Below are positions 23,467 through 34,584 of a stretch of DNA of 64,000 bases, piece after piece. Source of the DNA: Collinsella sp. Lineage in GTDB: Bacteria > Actinomycetota > Coriobacteriia > Coriobacteriales > Coriobacteriaceae. Position 1 is the first letter of the stretch. Every line of letters begins with the position of its first letter. Location: assembly GCA_019414205.1 (NCBI GenBank), contig DXML01000003.1:1-64000 (forward strand), read 5' to 3'. The notes under the pieces are model-generated. The model was not told where the DNA came from. It saw only the letters and a list, made by a program, of their open reading frames with translations, and did no database searches. Made by a program: the position numbers and the translations under genes.

Positions 23467-23697
23467 GGGCCCGTGGACAAAAAATAGCAAATATGAGTAC
23501 TGTTACCAATTTAGTAACAGCGATTTCATGCCATCAGAAGGCGATTTGGACACAAGGCGTCCTACGGCGGAGGAATTGCAGGCATTTATCAGCTAAGTAC
23601 TTGGACATATGTTGCGTAACACTGCATATTTTGCAAAAAGATAATGCTACAGGGCTTGTGACAGTACTCATATTTGACGTTTTTTGCCCACGACCCC
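23467..23697. mobile_element. MITE-like element with about 38-bp imperfect terminal inverted repeats
   Basis: The left end (23468-23506, GTGGACAAAAAATAGCAAAT then ATGAGTACTGTTAC) is matched in reverse by the right end (23658-23696: GTGGGCAAAAAACGTCAAAT then ATGAGTACTGTCAC, read on the minus strand). The 150-bp interior has a CTGTTAC/GTAACAG hairpin (23500-23520) and no convincing gene. Non-autonomous transposon or solo element; the driving transposase is not in the window. Confidence 0.6.
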
Positions 23698-23755
23698 TTA
23701 TTGCGTGGGCGAATCAGTTGCAAAGCGGGATCCAAAGCGTCCTTCGCAAACAAAT

Positions 23756-23786
23756 AGCCGGGCCCCGCGCGATGCGGACCCCGGCT
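23756..23786 (-). terminator. Terminator of glutamine synthetase
   Basis: AGCCGGG/CCCGGCT stem with an inner CCGC/GCGG pairing, 30 nt after the glnN stop; on the minus strand ATTTGTTTG follows. Confidence 0.65.
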
Positions 23787-23815
23787 CAATACCGTGACGA
23801 TATGTCAGTTACGCT

Positions 23816-25903
<2,088 letters not shown>

Positions 25904-26326
25904 ACGGAACTCCCTTCGTATCGGCACCGCGTGAGATGCGGTGTTGATTACTAACGAACGAGTCATAGCTTAGACTCGCCGTGTTTCCGCGACATTACCG
26001 TTATGTTGCTGTCGCGAAACCAATCAATGAGGTTACCGCATCACAGCGGCGCTGCCGCCCTTAATGGCCAATCAACTGTATAAATTGCAGACCTCTCCCC
26101 ATAGTTTAAGGGTAGTCAATTTGGGATGGGGCTTTATTAACTGGCATTTCGCATCAGATACCATTCAATATAGCCCTTTCCTACATTGACCGCTCTGCTA
26201 TAGGCAATGCCGATAGCAAGGCATCTTTGATTGGTATCCCTAAATCGCGAGTAAAACTCCACCGTGGCACAGCGGTGCTGTAGAATCCTTACAACACATC
26301 GCACTAAATATCTAAAGGAGCACGAT
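25904..26326. other. Divergent intergenic region glnN/metF
   Basis: No gene. Contains the inverted repeat GTTTCCGCGACA (25983-25994)/TGTCGCGAAAC (26010-26020) on the glnN side, and a CACCG...CGGTG repeat (about 26261-26276) on the metF side. Confidence 0.45.
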
Positions 26327-27199
26327 ATGCGCGTCGACGAGGTTTTTAAGCAGGCAGCATCCCAAGGCACCACGCCCATTTCGTTTGAGATGTTCCCGCC
26401 CAAGGGTGAGCTTACCCTCGATACGGCTCGCGAGGTGGCAGGCAACCTGTGCAAGCTTTCACCGAGCTTTGTCTCGGTCACTTGTTCCGCTGGCGGCTCG
26501 GGTAACGGTGCCACCACCGCCCCCATTGCACATATGATTACGAGCGAATTCGATACGCCCTCGGTAGCGCACCTCACCTGCGTTGGCCGCACACATGCCG
26601 ATATCGCCGCCAAGATTGACGAGTATCGCTCGGCCAGCGTGGAAAACGTGCTGGCCCTGCGCGGCGACCTGCCCGCTGGCGCGACTGAGGACGACAAGCC
26701 CGCCTCCGACTACGCCTACGCCCGTGACCTCATCCCCGAGCTCGTCAACGTCGGCTTTTGCGTGGGCGCCGCAGCCTACCCCGAGGGCCACATTGCCTGC
26801 GAGGATCTCAACCTCTCGGTCGAGCACCTCAAGCAAAAGCAAGATGCCGGCGCAAGCTTCTTTGTGACACAGCTCTTCTTTGATAACGAGTGCTTCTATC
26901 GCTTCCGCGAGCTTGCCGACAGGGCCGGCATCACCGTGCCCATTACCGCGGGCATCATGCCGTTTATGGGCAAGTCGCAGATCAGCCGCATGGTCTTTAT
27001 GTGCGGTGCGTCGCTGCCCTCCCCCGTCATCAAGATCCTCGCCAAGTACGAGAACGACCCCGAGAGCCTGCAGGCTGCCGGTGTAGATTATGCTGCTCGT
27101 CAGCTTTGCGACCTTAAGGAGCACGGTGCCGACGGTCTGCACCTGTACACTATGAACCGTCCTGCAATCGCCGCGACCATTATGGAGCGCCTGGGGTAA
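26327..27199 (+). CDS. metF: Methylenetetrahydrofolate reductase
   Basis: 290 residues from the ATG at 26327 with AAAGGAG 8 nt upstream. ISFEMFPPKGELTLDTAREV carries the active-site glutamate region; then SVTCSAGGSGN, HLTCVGRTHADIAAKIDEY, NVLALRGDLP, FFVTQLFFDNECFYRF and ITAGIMPFMGKSQI, all typical of the FAD TIM barrel. It makes 5-methyl-THF, the methyl donor for MetH encoded downstream. The stop overlaps the start of the next gene (TAATG). Confidence 0.95.
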   Translation: MRVDEVFKQAASQGTTPISFEMFPPKGELTLDTAREVAGNLCKLSPSFVSVTCSAGGSGNGATTAPIAHMITSEFDTPSVAHLTCVGRTHADIAAKIDEYRSASVENVLALRGDLPAGATEDDKPASDYAYARDLIPELVNVGFCVGAAAYPEGHIACEDLNLSVEHLKQKQDAGASFFVTQLFFDNECFYRFRELADRAGITVPITAGIMPFMGKSQISRMVFMCGASLPSPVIKILAKYENDPESLQAAGVDYAARQLCDLKEHGADGLHLYTMNRPAIAATIMERLG

Positions 27200-27990
27200 T
27201 GGAAAAACCGCACGTCGATACAACCGTTGCAGAAGTGCCGGCCGACCTTGCGTCGCCGGCGCTTTACCGTATCGACGCTGCCCACCACCCTCGTGTCGAC
27301 CGTGCCGAGATGCTGCGGTATCTGGGCTACGGCGGCCAGCAGATTGAGCCCGAGCTGTCACGTCGAATTGAGCTTGTCGTTGAGCGTCTGGAGCTGGATA
27401 TCGAGCCCCGCGGCGTGCGACGCGTGTTTGCCGTCGATGCCACGGGCGTCGACGAGCAGGGCGAGCCCTGCATCCGCTTGGTTGGCACCAATGTTGAGCT
27501 GCGGGGTCGTGATATCTATCGCCACCTTAAGGACGCCCGCCTGGCGGCGCTCATGGCCTGCACCCTCGGCATGGACGCCGAGCGTCGTCTGCGTACCACG
27601 GGAGCCCAGCAGCCTCTGGAAGGCGCCGTGCTCGACGCCGCATGCTCTGCCTATGTAGAAGCCGCCATCGAGCAGATGGACCAGCAGGTCAAGGCTGCGG
27701 CCGCTGCACACGGGCTCGCCGGTAACCGGCGCTTTAGTCCCGGCTATGGCGACTGCCCGCTCTCGGCCCAGCGCTCAATCGTGGATGCACTCAACGCCAC
27801 GCGCCTCATTGGACTTACCGTCACCCCCACCAGCCTGCTCATGCCCACCAAGAGCGTGACCGCGGTGATCGGTCTGTTTGACGGCGGGGTCCACGACGCC
27901 CAGAGCCGCCCCACCTGCAATATCTGCCGCATGCGTGAGCACTGCCGCTTCCGCGCCGCCCACACCACCTGCTATTCGCATTCTGAATAA
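27199..27990 (+). CDS. Stand-alone MetH reactivation-domain protein
   Basis: 263 residues matching the vitamin B12-dependent methionine synthase activation domain: MLRYLGYGGQQIEPELSRRI at the start, DARLAALMACTLGMDAERRL in the middle and GNRRFSPGYGDCPLSAQRSI (the R-x-SPGYGD-P signature for SAM binding) followed by LIGLTVTPTSLLMPTKSVTA. The C-terminus adds a cysteine cluster (CNICRMREHC...C). It should reductively remethylate cob(II)alamin in MetH, which here lacks this domain. Coupled to metF. Confidence 0.9.
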   Translation: MEKPHVDTTVAEVPADLASPALYRIDAAHHPRVDRAEMLRYLGYGGQQIEPELSRRIELVVERLELDIEPRGVRRVFAVDATGVDEQGEPCIRLVGTNVELRGRDIYRHLKDARLAALMACTLGMDAERRLRTTGAQQPLEGAVLDAACSAYVEAAIEQMDQQVKAAAAAHGLAGNRRFSPGYGDCPLSAQRSIVDALNATRLIGLTVTPTSLLMPTKSVTAVIGLFDGGVHDAQSRPTCNICRMREHCRFRAAHTTCYSHSE

Positions 27991-28099
27991 AATGTCAATT
28001 GATGGCACGGTATCGAGGGAATCTCATCCGTAAGTAAGCGGATGTCCTCACAAACAAGTACCATAAGATGCCAAATAACAACTATCTGAAAGCCAGTAC

Positions 28100-29260
28100 A
28101 TGCACAACATTCTGCAGTTCTCGCCACAACTAACCGCGCTTGAGTTTTTTTCAGGCATTGGCTTGGCTCGTGCCGGCATGGCAAAAGCCGGAATCAAAAC
28201 AATCTGGGCAAATGACATAGACCGTACTAAATGCGCCATGTACAGCCAGTGCTGGGGCGATGAGCATCTAGTCGAGCAGGATGTCCACACACTCGACCCC
28301 GACCTAATACCCCAAGCCGACATCGCATGGGCGTCAAGCCCTTGCACAAACTTATCTCTCGCGGGAAACAGGGAGGGACTTATCTCTGGCAAAGAGTCCA
28401 GTGCGTTCTTTGGCTTTATTAAGGCCATCGAAGGAATGAGCGATCGTGCCCCGCGGGCACTTGTTCTCGAAAACGTCATCGGCCTTGCCACGTCTAATAA
28501 CAGTGATGACTTTAGACTCGTTTGCCAGGAATTTAATCGTTTAGGCTATTCATGCGACGCTTATTTTATCGATGCACGGCACTGGCTTCCCCAGTCACGC
28601 CCCCGCATGTTTGTCGTCGGATTAAAAGACCCTCTTCCCAACAGCCGACTCGATTCCTCGCTTCGACCTGAAAAGGTCTCCTGGATTCACTCCGACCCTT
28701 CACTCATTACGCACGTCTCTCACCTAAACGAGCCGAGCCCACTTCGCATGACGGGCCTTGCAACGGTTGTTGAAGATATTCCCGAGGGCGACAAGCGTTG
28801 GTGGAACAAAAACCAAGTACAAGCATTTATCGACTCGCTTGCACCGCATCAAGCAGAGCGCCTTCAGCGCTTCTTAAATGCCAAAGAAAAAACTGTTCGC
28901 ACTGCTTACCGTCGCACGCGATCAGGCGTTGTGCGCTGGGAAATCCGTGAAGAAGAAATTGCCGGATGTCTAAGAACGGCTCGCGGCGGCTCATCAAGAC
29001 AGGCAGTCGTTATATGCGAAAACGGAAAGATAAAAGTTCGCTGGATGACTGGAACCGAATATGCCCGTCTCCAAGGTGCTGACTCATGTCAGTTTAGCGG
29101 CTTCTCGGATGCTCAGATTCGCTACGCATTCGGCGATGCAGTTGCCGTGCCAGTTGTCACTTGGCTTATAAAAAATGCAGTCAAACCCGCGCTTATGTCT
29201 TCAAGGAACGGAGTGAACAATAATGGAAATGACCAATTGCTCCTTGAACGAGCCCGATAA
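28100..29260 (+). CDS. DNA (cytosine-5) methyltransferase, type II RM
   Basis: 386 residues with the ordered C5-MTase motifs: LEFFSGIGLARAGM (I), WANDIDRTKCAMY (II), the catalytic PC in ASSPCTNLSLAGN (IV), ALVLENVIGL (VI, ENV), WLPQSRPRMFVVGL (VIII) and YAFGDAVAVPVVTWL (X). A target-recognition region lies between VIII and X (about 190-310). It overlaps the DUF4928 gene by 38 nt. The specificity cannot be read from sequence. Its AT-richer codons differ sharply from metF before and metH after, a sign of horizontal insertion into the methionine cluster. Confidence 0.92.
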   Translation: MHNILQFSPQLTALEFFSGIGLARAGMAKAGIKTIWANDIDRTKCAMYSQCWGDEHLVEQDVHTLDPDLIPQADIAWASSPCTNLSLAGNREGLISGKESSAFFGFIKAIEGMSDRAPRALVLENVIGLATSNNSDDFRLVCQEFNRLGYSCDAYFIDARHWLPQSRPRMFVVGLKDPLPNSRLDSSLRPEKVSWIHSDPSLITHVSHLNEPSPLRMTGLATVVEDIPEGDKRWWNKNQVQAFIDSLAPHQAERLQRFLNAKEKTVRTAYRRTRSGVVRWEIREEEIAGCLRTARGGSSRQAVVICENGKIKVRWMTGTEYARLQGADSCQFSGFSDAQIRYAFGDAVAVPVVTWLIKNAVKPALMSSRNGVNNNGNDQLLLERAR

Positions 29261-30236
29261 AGATATCTTGGATGCCATTGAACTCTGGTACGAATCCAAA
29301 CGCAGCAAGCGAGGCAATGTCAACCGTAACGTCATGGCGGTTGGCATAGGCATAAGCGAGCTGTTGCAAAACCGTTTTCCGCTCACCGACGATTATGTGC
29401 AATCGGACAAGGGGAGCCAAGTACGAGGCCTAAGTGGAGCATGCATCAAAACAGTTTTAGCCAGACATGGGGAAACGCGTGCCTTCGCATCAGAGGGCGG
29501 CAGAACCTCACGCGGCACACTCCCGATGGCGCTTGAGCTTGCCACAATTATCAACTCTGCCCTACCCAGTGACACTTGCGAAGACGCTCGTCTTGAAGCT
29601 GCGAATGCAATCGCCAATTTCTTCGTCGAGCGAATCCAGGTCGATTTCTTTAACCGGCAGAGAATCAAAGTCGAAATCGATCTTCAAAAACCAATTTCTG
29701 TCATTGTCGATGATATCCTAGCCGAAGCAAGCCTACGGTCCGATAAGCCAACGGGTACCGTCGCACAGCACCTGGTAGGCGCAAAACTAGAGATGTTATT
29801 TCCAACCATAGAAATCGGAAAGGACAACTCAAACGCTGCCGACCAGCAAACAGACCGTTCTGGCGATTTCCAAATCAATGATGCTGCATTTCACGTGACT
29901 GTATCGCCAATGGCCAAATTGACCGATCGATGCCGAGATAACATTCGAAATGGCATTCGGCCCATCGTCGTTGTCCCCCACGATAAAGTTTCCTTCGCTT
30001 ACGGACTGTTCGAAAGTGAGGGACTCGGCAATCGCGTACAGGTTATCGCGCTCGAATCGTTTATCGGCATCAATATTGAAGAATTATCGTTCTACAAGCG
30101 AGACCTAATTCGATTAAATGTCGCACGGCTTCTTGCCCACTACAACAAGCGAATCGAAGATATCGAGCCCGACAAATCCCTTCAAATAGAAATTCCTCAG
30201 TGGGCTCTAGACGAAATGGACGCACATGGCGAATAG
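29223..30236 (+). CDS. DUF4928 protein, presumed type II restriction enzyme
   Basis: 337 residues. Early ELWYESKRSKRGNVNRNVMA, FPLTDDYVQSDKGSQVRGLS and ASEGGRTSRGTLPMALELA, then GTVAQHLVGAKLEMLFPTIE, RSGDFQINDAAFHVTVSPMA and ESFIGINIEELSFY follow the DUF4928 pattern (recalled), a family found beside C5 methyltransferases. GDFQ...FHVTV resembles the D-x(n)-E/Q-x-K core of a PD-(D/E)XK nuclease, though the lysine is replaced by VTV. Endonuclease activity is inferred from pairing. Its end overlaps the metH start by 11 nt. Confidence 0.75.
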   Translation: MEMTNCSLNEPDKDILDAIELWYESKRSKRGNVNRNVMAVGIGISELLQNRFPLTDDYVQSDKGSQVRGLSGACIKTVLARHGETRAFASEGGRTSRGTLPMALELATIINSALPSDTCEDARLEAANAIANFFVERIQVDFFNRQRIKVEIDLQKPISVIVDDILAEASLRSDKPTGTVAQHLVGAKLEMLFPTIEIGKDNSNAADQQTDRSGDFQINDAAFHVTVSPMAKLTDRCRDNIRNGIRPIVVVPHDKVSFAYGLFESEGLGNRVQVIALESFIGINIEELSFYKRDLIRLNVARLLAHYNKRIEDIEPDKSLQIEIPQWALDEMDAHGE

Positions 30237-32793
30237 CTCAAACATACTTATCACTCATGATCTGGACGGTGCCGCGCTGGCGGCGCCTGTTGATGCTGCG
30301 CGCCGCAACGGGGCTGCATACAAGACGCGCACGATCGACGACCTTCGCGTTAAGGACGATCGCCTGCGCGCCGCCATCGAGGGCACGGGACACCTGCTGT
30401 TCGACGGCGGCATGGGCACCATGCTGCAGGCGGCCGGCATGAAGGCCGGAGCCCTGCCCGAGCTGCTCAACTTTGAGGAGCCCCAGGTCATTACCGACAT
30501 TCAGCGACAGTACGTCGAGGCCGGCTGCGACGTGATCACCGCCAACACCTTTGGCGCCAACGCCCACAAGCTCGACGGCGCCGCCACCGTGGCAGATGTC
30601 TTTGCCGCCGCCGTCGCCTGCGCCCGCGCGGCCGGCGCCCACTACGTCGCCGGCGATATCGGCCCCATCGGCGCGCTGCTTCGCCCCTTGGGTACCCTCA
30701 GCTTCGACGAGGCCTATGACCTCTTTGCCGAGGAAGTGCGCGCCGGCGTCGCCGCGGGTGTGGACCTCTTTATTATCGAGACTATGACCGACCTGGCCGA
30801 GATCAAGGCGGCCGTCCTCGCCTGCCGCGAGAACTCCGACCTGCCCGTCTTTGCCACCATGACCTTTGAGGAAGACGGTCGCACCTTCCTGGGCACGAGT
30901 CCCGAGGTTGCCGCCATCACGCTCGATGCCATCGGCGCCGATGTCCTGGGCATCAACTGCAGCCAGGGCCCGGCCGAGCTCCGGGGACTCGCTGCACGCA
31001 TGCTCACCGTTACCGACAAGCCCATCATGGTGCAGGCCAACGCAGGACTGCCCCGCGTGGACGACGACGGCAACACCGTCTTTGATATCCAGGCGCCCGA
31101 GTACGCCGCGGCCGTCGCCGGCATGATCAAGGATGGCGTGAGCGTCGTGGGCGGTTGCTGCGGCACCACGCCCGTGCACATGGCGGCCTTGCGCACGCTT
31201 ATCGACAACCACACGCCCAGTCCGCGCCATCGCAAGCCCAGCATGTCGGTCACGAGCGCCCAGACGGTCGTGGACCTTCCCTGCGATGGCCACAAGATCG
31301 CCGTCATCGGCGAGCGCATCAATCCCACCGGCAAAAAGCGCCTGCAGCAGGCCCTGCGCGACGGCGATCTGGACTACGTCGTAAGTCAGGGCATCAGCCA
31401 GCAAGAACAGGGCGCCGATATCCTGGACGTTAACGTGGGCCTGCCCGAGATCGACGAGGTCAAGATTATCCAGCAGGCCACTGAGCAGCTCCAGGGCTCC
31501 ACGCTCCTGCCGCTGCAGATCGACTCCACCGATCCCGCCGCTGTCGAGGCCGCCGTACGCCGCTACGCCGGCAAGCCCATCATCAACTCGGTCAACGGCA
31601 AGCAGCAGATCATGGATGAGATCTTTCCGCTGGTCGCCCACTATGGAACCAACGTCGTCGGCCTCACGCTCGACGAAGGCGGCATCCCCGATACCGCCGA
31701 GGCTCGCTTCGCCATCGCCGAGCGCATCGTGGCCGAGGCCGCCCGCTACGGCATCGGCCCGGACCGCATCCTCATCGACTGCCTGGTCATGACCGCCTCG
31801 ACCAACCAGCGCCAGGCTGAGCAGATCCTGCGCGCCATGTCTATGTGCAAGGAGCGCCTGGGCGTCAAATGCGCACTCGGCGTGTCGAACATCAGCTTTG
31901 GCCTGCCCGCGCGGCCGCTGCTGGGCTCGGTCTTTTTGGCCGCCGCCTTTGGTGCAGGTCTGGACGCCCCCATCATGAACCCGGGTTCCAAGCGCTTTAT
32001 GGATACCGTCTACAGCTATCGCGTGCTGAGCGTTGAGGACGAGGGCTCGACCGGATACATCGAGCGCTACGCTGGCTGGACCGATCCGTATAAGATCGCC
32101 GCGAACCCGGCAGCGGCCCAGACCACATCGACCGACGCCGCGCCCGCTGCTGACACCGCCGGCACCGACGGCAACGACGACCCCATCCGCCACATGGTCG
32201 TCTCGGGCCGCAAGGGCGAAATTGCGGCCGAGACCGAGCGCCTGCTGGCCGACCACGACGCTATGGAACTCATCAACAATCACTTTATCCCCGCCCTCGA
32301 CGAGGTCGGAGTCCTCTTTGACCAGGGCAAGTTCTTCTTGCCGCAGCTCATGGCCTCGGCCGAGGCCGCGCGCGTGGGCTTCGATACCATCAAACGCCTG
32401 ATGCCCGCCGGCGAGATTGCCGACAAGGGTAAGATCTGCGTGGCCACCGTCAAGGGCGACATCCACGATATTGGCAAGAACATCGTCAAAATGCTGCTCG
32501 ACAACTACGGCTACACCGTCTTTGACCTTGGCCGCGACGTCGATCCACAGGAGGTACTCAAGACCGTCAAGGAGCGTGACATCAAGCTCGTCGGCCTCTC
32601 GGCGCTTATGACTACCACCGTCGTGGCCATGGAAGAGACCATCAAACTGCTTCATGCCGAGGTGCCGGGCGTCAAGATCATCGTAGGCGGCGCCGTACTC
32701 ACCCCCGAATACGCCAAGCAGATCGGCGCGGACTACTACGCCAAGGACGCCGCCGAGAGCGCTCGTATCGCCGAAGAGGTCTTTGGGCAGTAA
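30226..32793 (+). CDS. metH: Cobalamin-dependent methionine synthase, lacking activation domain
   Basis: 855 residues. Homocysteine domain (from LLFDGGMGTMLQAAG near 60; zinc cysteines in INCSQGP near 243 and GGCCGTTP near 307), pterin-binding domain (VIGERINPTGKKRL near 362, DILDVNVGLPEID), cobalamin cap and binding domain (VATVKGDIHDIGKNIVKMLL near 740 with the cobalt-ligand histidine). It ends right after the B12 domain, so the roughly 330-residue reactivation module is absent; that function is encoded at 27199. The ATG sits inside the end of the restriction gene with only a weak ribosome binding site, suggesting translational coupling to it. Confidence 0.93.
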   Translation: MANSSNILITHDLDGAALAAPVDAARRNGAAYKTRTIDDLRVKDDRLRAAIEGTGHLLFDGGMGTMLQAAGMKAGALPELLNFEEPQVITDIQRQYVEAGCDVITANTFGANAHKLDGAATVADVFAAAVACARAAGAHYVAGDIGPIGALLRPLGTLSFDEAYDLFAEEVRAGVAAGVDLFIIETMTDLAEIKAAVLACRENSDLPVFATMTFEEDGRTFLGTSPEVAAITLDAIGADVLGINCSQGPAELRGLAARMLTVTDKPIMVQANAGLPRVDDDGNTVFDIQAPEYAAAVAGMIKDGVSVVGGCCGTTPVHMAALRTLIDNHTPSPRHRKPSMSVTSAQTVVDLPCDGHKIAVIGERINPTGKKRLQQALRDGDLDYVVSQGISQQEQGADILDVNVGLPEIDEVKIIQQATEQLQGSTLLPLQIDSTDPAAVEAAVRRYAGKPIINSVNGKQQIMDEIFPLVAHYGTNVVGLTLDEGGIPDTAEARFAIAERIVAEAARYGIGPDRILIDCLVMTASTNQRQAEQILRAMSMCKERLGVKCALGVSNISFGLPARPLLGSVFLAAAFGAGLDAPIMNPGSKRFMDTVYSYRVLSVEDEGSTGYIERYAGWTDPYKIAANPAAAQTTSTDAAPAADTAGTDGNDDPIRHMVVSGRKGEIAAETERLLADHDAMELINNHFIPALDEVGVLFDQGKFFLPQLMASAEAARVGFDTIKRLMPAGEIADKGKICVATVKGDIHDIGKNIVKMLLDNYGYTVFDLGRDVDPQEVLKTVKERDIKLVGLSALMTTTVVAMEETIKLLHAEVPGVKIIVGGAVLTPEYAKQIGADYYAKDAAESARIAEEVFGQ

Positions 32794-32819
32794 CACAACG
32801 GAAACAACCAAGCACCAAA

Positions 32820-32855
32820 ACGTGCCGCACGCGCCACTTGGCACGTGCGGCACGT
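32820..32855 (+). terminator. Hairpin after metH
   Basis: ACGTGCCGCACG/CGTGCGGCACGT, a 12-bp perfect stem with a 12-nt loop, 26 nt after metH. No T-run follows, so termination may be inefficient. Confidence 0.5.
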
Positions 32856-32901
32856 TAGAATAGAAAAGACTATGCTCGTTTTGGCAGATAGGAGCGCAAG
32901 G

Positions 32902-34266
32902 ATGGCGATCACGCCCGCAGAAATCGCGGAAACCCGCGGCATGGTTGAGGAGCAGAACCTCGACATCAGGACCATCACCATGGGTGTTTCGCTCATGGGT
33001 TGCGGTGACGAGAACCTCGACCGCATGTGCACGAAGATCTACGACCACGTGACGCACACGGCTGAGCATCTGGTCGAGACCGCCGAGAACCTCGAGCGCG
33101 AGTACGGTATCCCCATCGTCAACAAGCGCGTCTCCGTCACCCCGGTGGCGCAGATCGCCGCGTGCTGCAAGGATGAGGACCTCACCCCCATCGCGCATGC
33201 CCTCGACCGCGCGGCAGAGACGCTCGGCATCGATTACCTGGGTGGCTTCTCCGCACTCGTCCAGAAGGGCATCGGCGACGCCGATCGCCGCGTCATCCAG
33301 TCCATCCCCCAGGCGCTCGCTACCACGAGCCGAGTCTGCTCCAGTGTCAACGTCGCTAGCCTGCGCGCCGGCATCAACATGGACGCCGTGCTTATGGCCG
33401 CCCAGACCATCATCGATGCCGCTAAACTCACGGCCGACCAGGATTCCGTCGGCGCTTCCAAGTTTGTCTGCTTTGCCAACATGGTCGAGGACTCCCCGTT
33501 TATGGCGGGCGCCGTCCACGGCGGTGGCGAGGCCGACGCCGTCATCAACGTAGGCGTCTCGGGCCCCGGCGTTATGGCCGCAGCCCTGGAGACGCTGCCC
33601 GATTCCGCATCGATGATGGAAGTCGCCGAGAAGATTAAGCAGACCGCCTTTAAGATCACCCGTGCCGGTGAGCTCATGAGCCGCGAGGCCGCCCATCGCC
33701 TGGGTGTCGAGAAGGGCATTGTCGACCTGTCGCTGGCTCCCACGCCTGCCATCGGCGACTCCGTCGCACGCATCCTCGAGATCATCGGCGTGGGCACCTG
33801 TGGTGGCCCGGGCACGACCTGCGCGCTCGCCATGCTCAACGATGCCGTCAAGAAGGGCGGCGTCATGGCCAGCTCCAGCGTGGGCGGTCTCTCCGGCGCC
33901 TTTATCCCCGTATCCGAGGACGCCGGCATGATCGCCGCCGTCGAGGCCGGTGCACTTTCGCTCGAGAAGCTCGAGGCCATGACCTGCGTGTGCTCCGTTG
34001 GCCTGGACATGATCGCCATCCCCGGCGACACCCCGGTCGAGACCATCGCCGGCATCATCGCCGACGAGATGGCTATCGGCGTCATCAACAACAAGACCAC
34101 GGCCGTCCGCGTGATTCCCGCCATCGGCAAGGGCGTGGGCGACTGCGTCGAGTACGGCGGCCTGTTCGGCCGTGCGCCCATCATGCCGGTGAACCCCAAC
34201 GCCGGCACCGTGCTTGCCCACCGTGGTGGACGCTTCCCGGCACCGCTGAACTCGCTCAAGAACTAG
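32902..34266 (+). CDS. DUF711/UPF0210 family protein (PFL-like)
   Basis: 454 residues from the ATG at 32902 with AGGAG upstream; homologues start near this point. It has LDIRTITMGVSLMGCGDENL, CFANMVEDSPFMAGAVHGGG, VGVSGPGVMAAALE, DLSLAPTPAIGDSVARILE and CSVGLDMIAIPGDTP. The family (UPF0210) has solved structures but no established reaction; residues around the HGGGE and GLDM...PGD motifs suggest an active site. Cytosolic. Often next to a small ACT-domain regulator, which is not present here. A long hairpin element begins 19 nt after its stop. Confidence 0.88.
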   Translation: MAITPAEIAETRGMVEEQNLDIRTITMGVSLMGCGDENLDRMCTKIYDHVTHTAEHLVETAENLEREYGIPIVNKRVSVTPVAQIAACCKDEDLTPIAHALDRAAETLGIDYLGGFSALVQKGIGDADRRVIQSIPQALATTSRVCSSVNVASLRAGINMDAVLMAAQTIIDAAKLTADQDSVGASKFVCFANMVEDSPFMAGAVHGGGEADAVINVGVSGPGVMAAALETLPDSASMMEVAEKIKQTAFKITRAGELMSREAAHRLGVEKGIVDLSLAPTPAIGDSVARILEIIGVGTCGGPGTTCALAMLNDAVKKGGVMASSSVGGLSGAFIPVSEDAGMIAAVEAGALSLEKLEAMTCVCSVGLDMIAIPGDTPVETIAGIIADEMAIGVINNKTTAVRVIPAIGKGVGDCVEYGGLFGRAPIMPVNPNAGTVLAHRGGRFPAPLNSLKN

Positions 34267-34284
34267 CCCAGGGATACGAGGCGA

Positions 34285-34418
34285 GGAACCCCGGAAAGGG
34301 CAAATATATAAGGTCGCCTGCTCGGACAGCCCTGACTCGCACGGAGAGCACATTAAGTGCTCTCCGGCTCGTGCGGAACTCGCGATCGACCTTATATATT
34401 TGCCCTTCCCGGGGTTCC
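34285..34418 (+). ncRNA. Long-hairpin structured element, copy 1
   Basis: Arms 34285-34316 and 34387-34418 pair over 32 bp with one mismatch. Inside, CGGAGAGCAC/GTGCTCTCCG pairs around ATTAA (34342-34366), flanked by GCACG/CGTGC and followed by CGTGCGGAACTC. Copy 2 at 53939-54079 shares the inner layout and this motif, in the same orientation relative to the preceding gene. Could be a structured 3' UTR/RNA or a palindromic mobile repeat. Confidence 0.6.
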
Positions 34419-34584
34419 CGCACATCTCAACCTTGGCTGAGTTCTGTCCCATGTTGCAGTTGCTTCGCTCCTGCACCACATGGTTGATACGGCGGTTTGG
34501 CGTTGGATCGGTTCTTTCTGATATATGCTGGTTGCGGCTCTTCTTTTGGGAGGAGTCGCTTTTTTGTTGTGAGGGGGATGGCCC

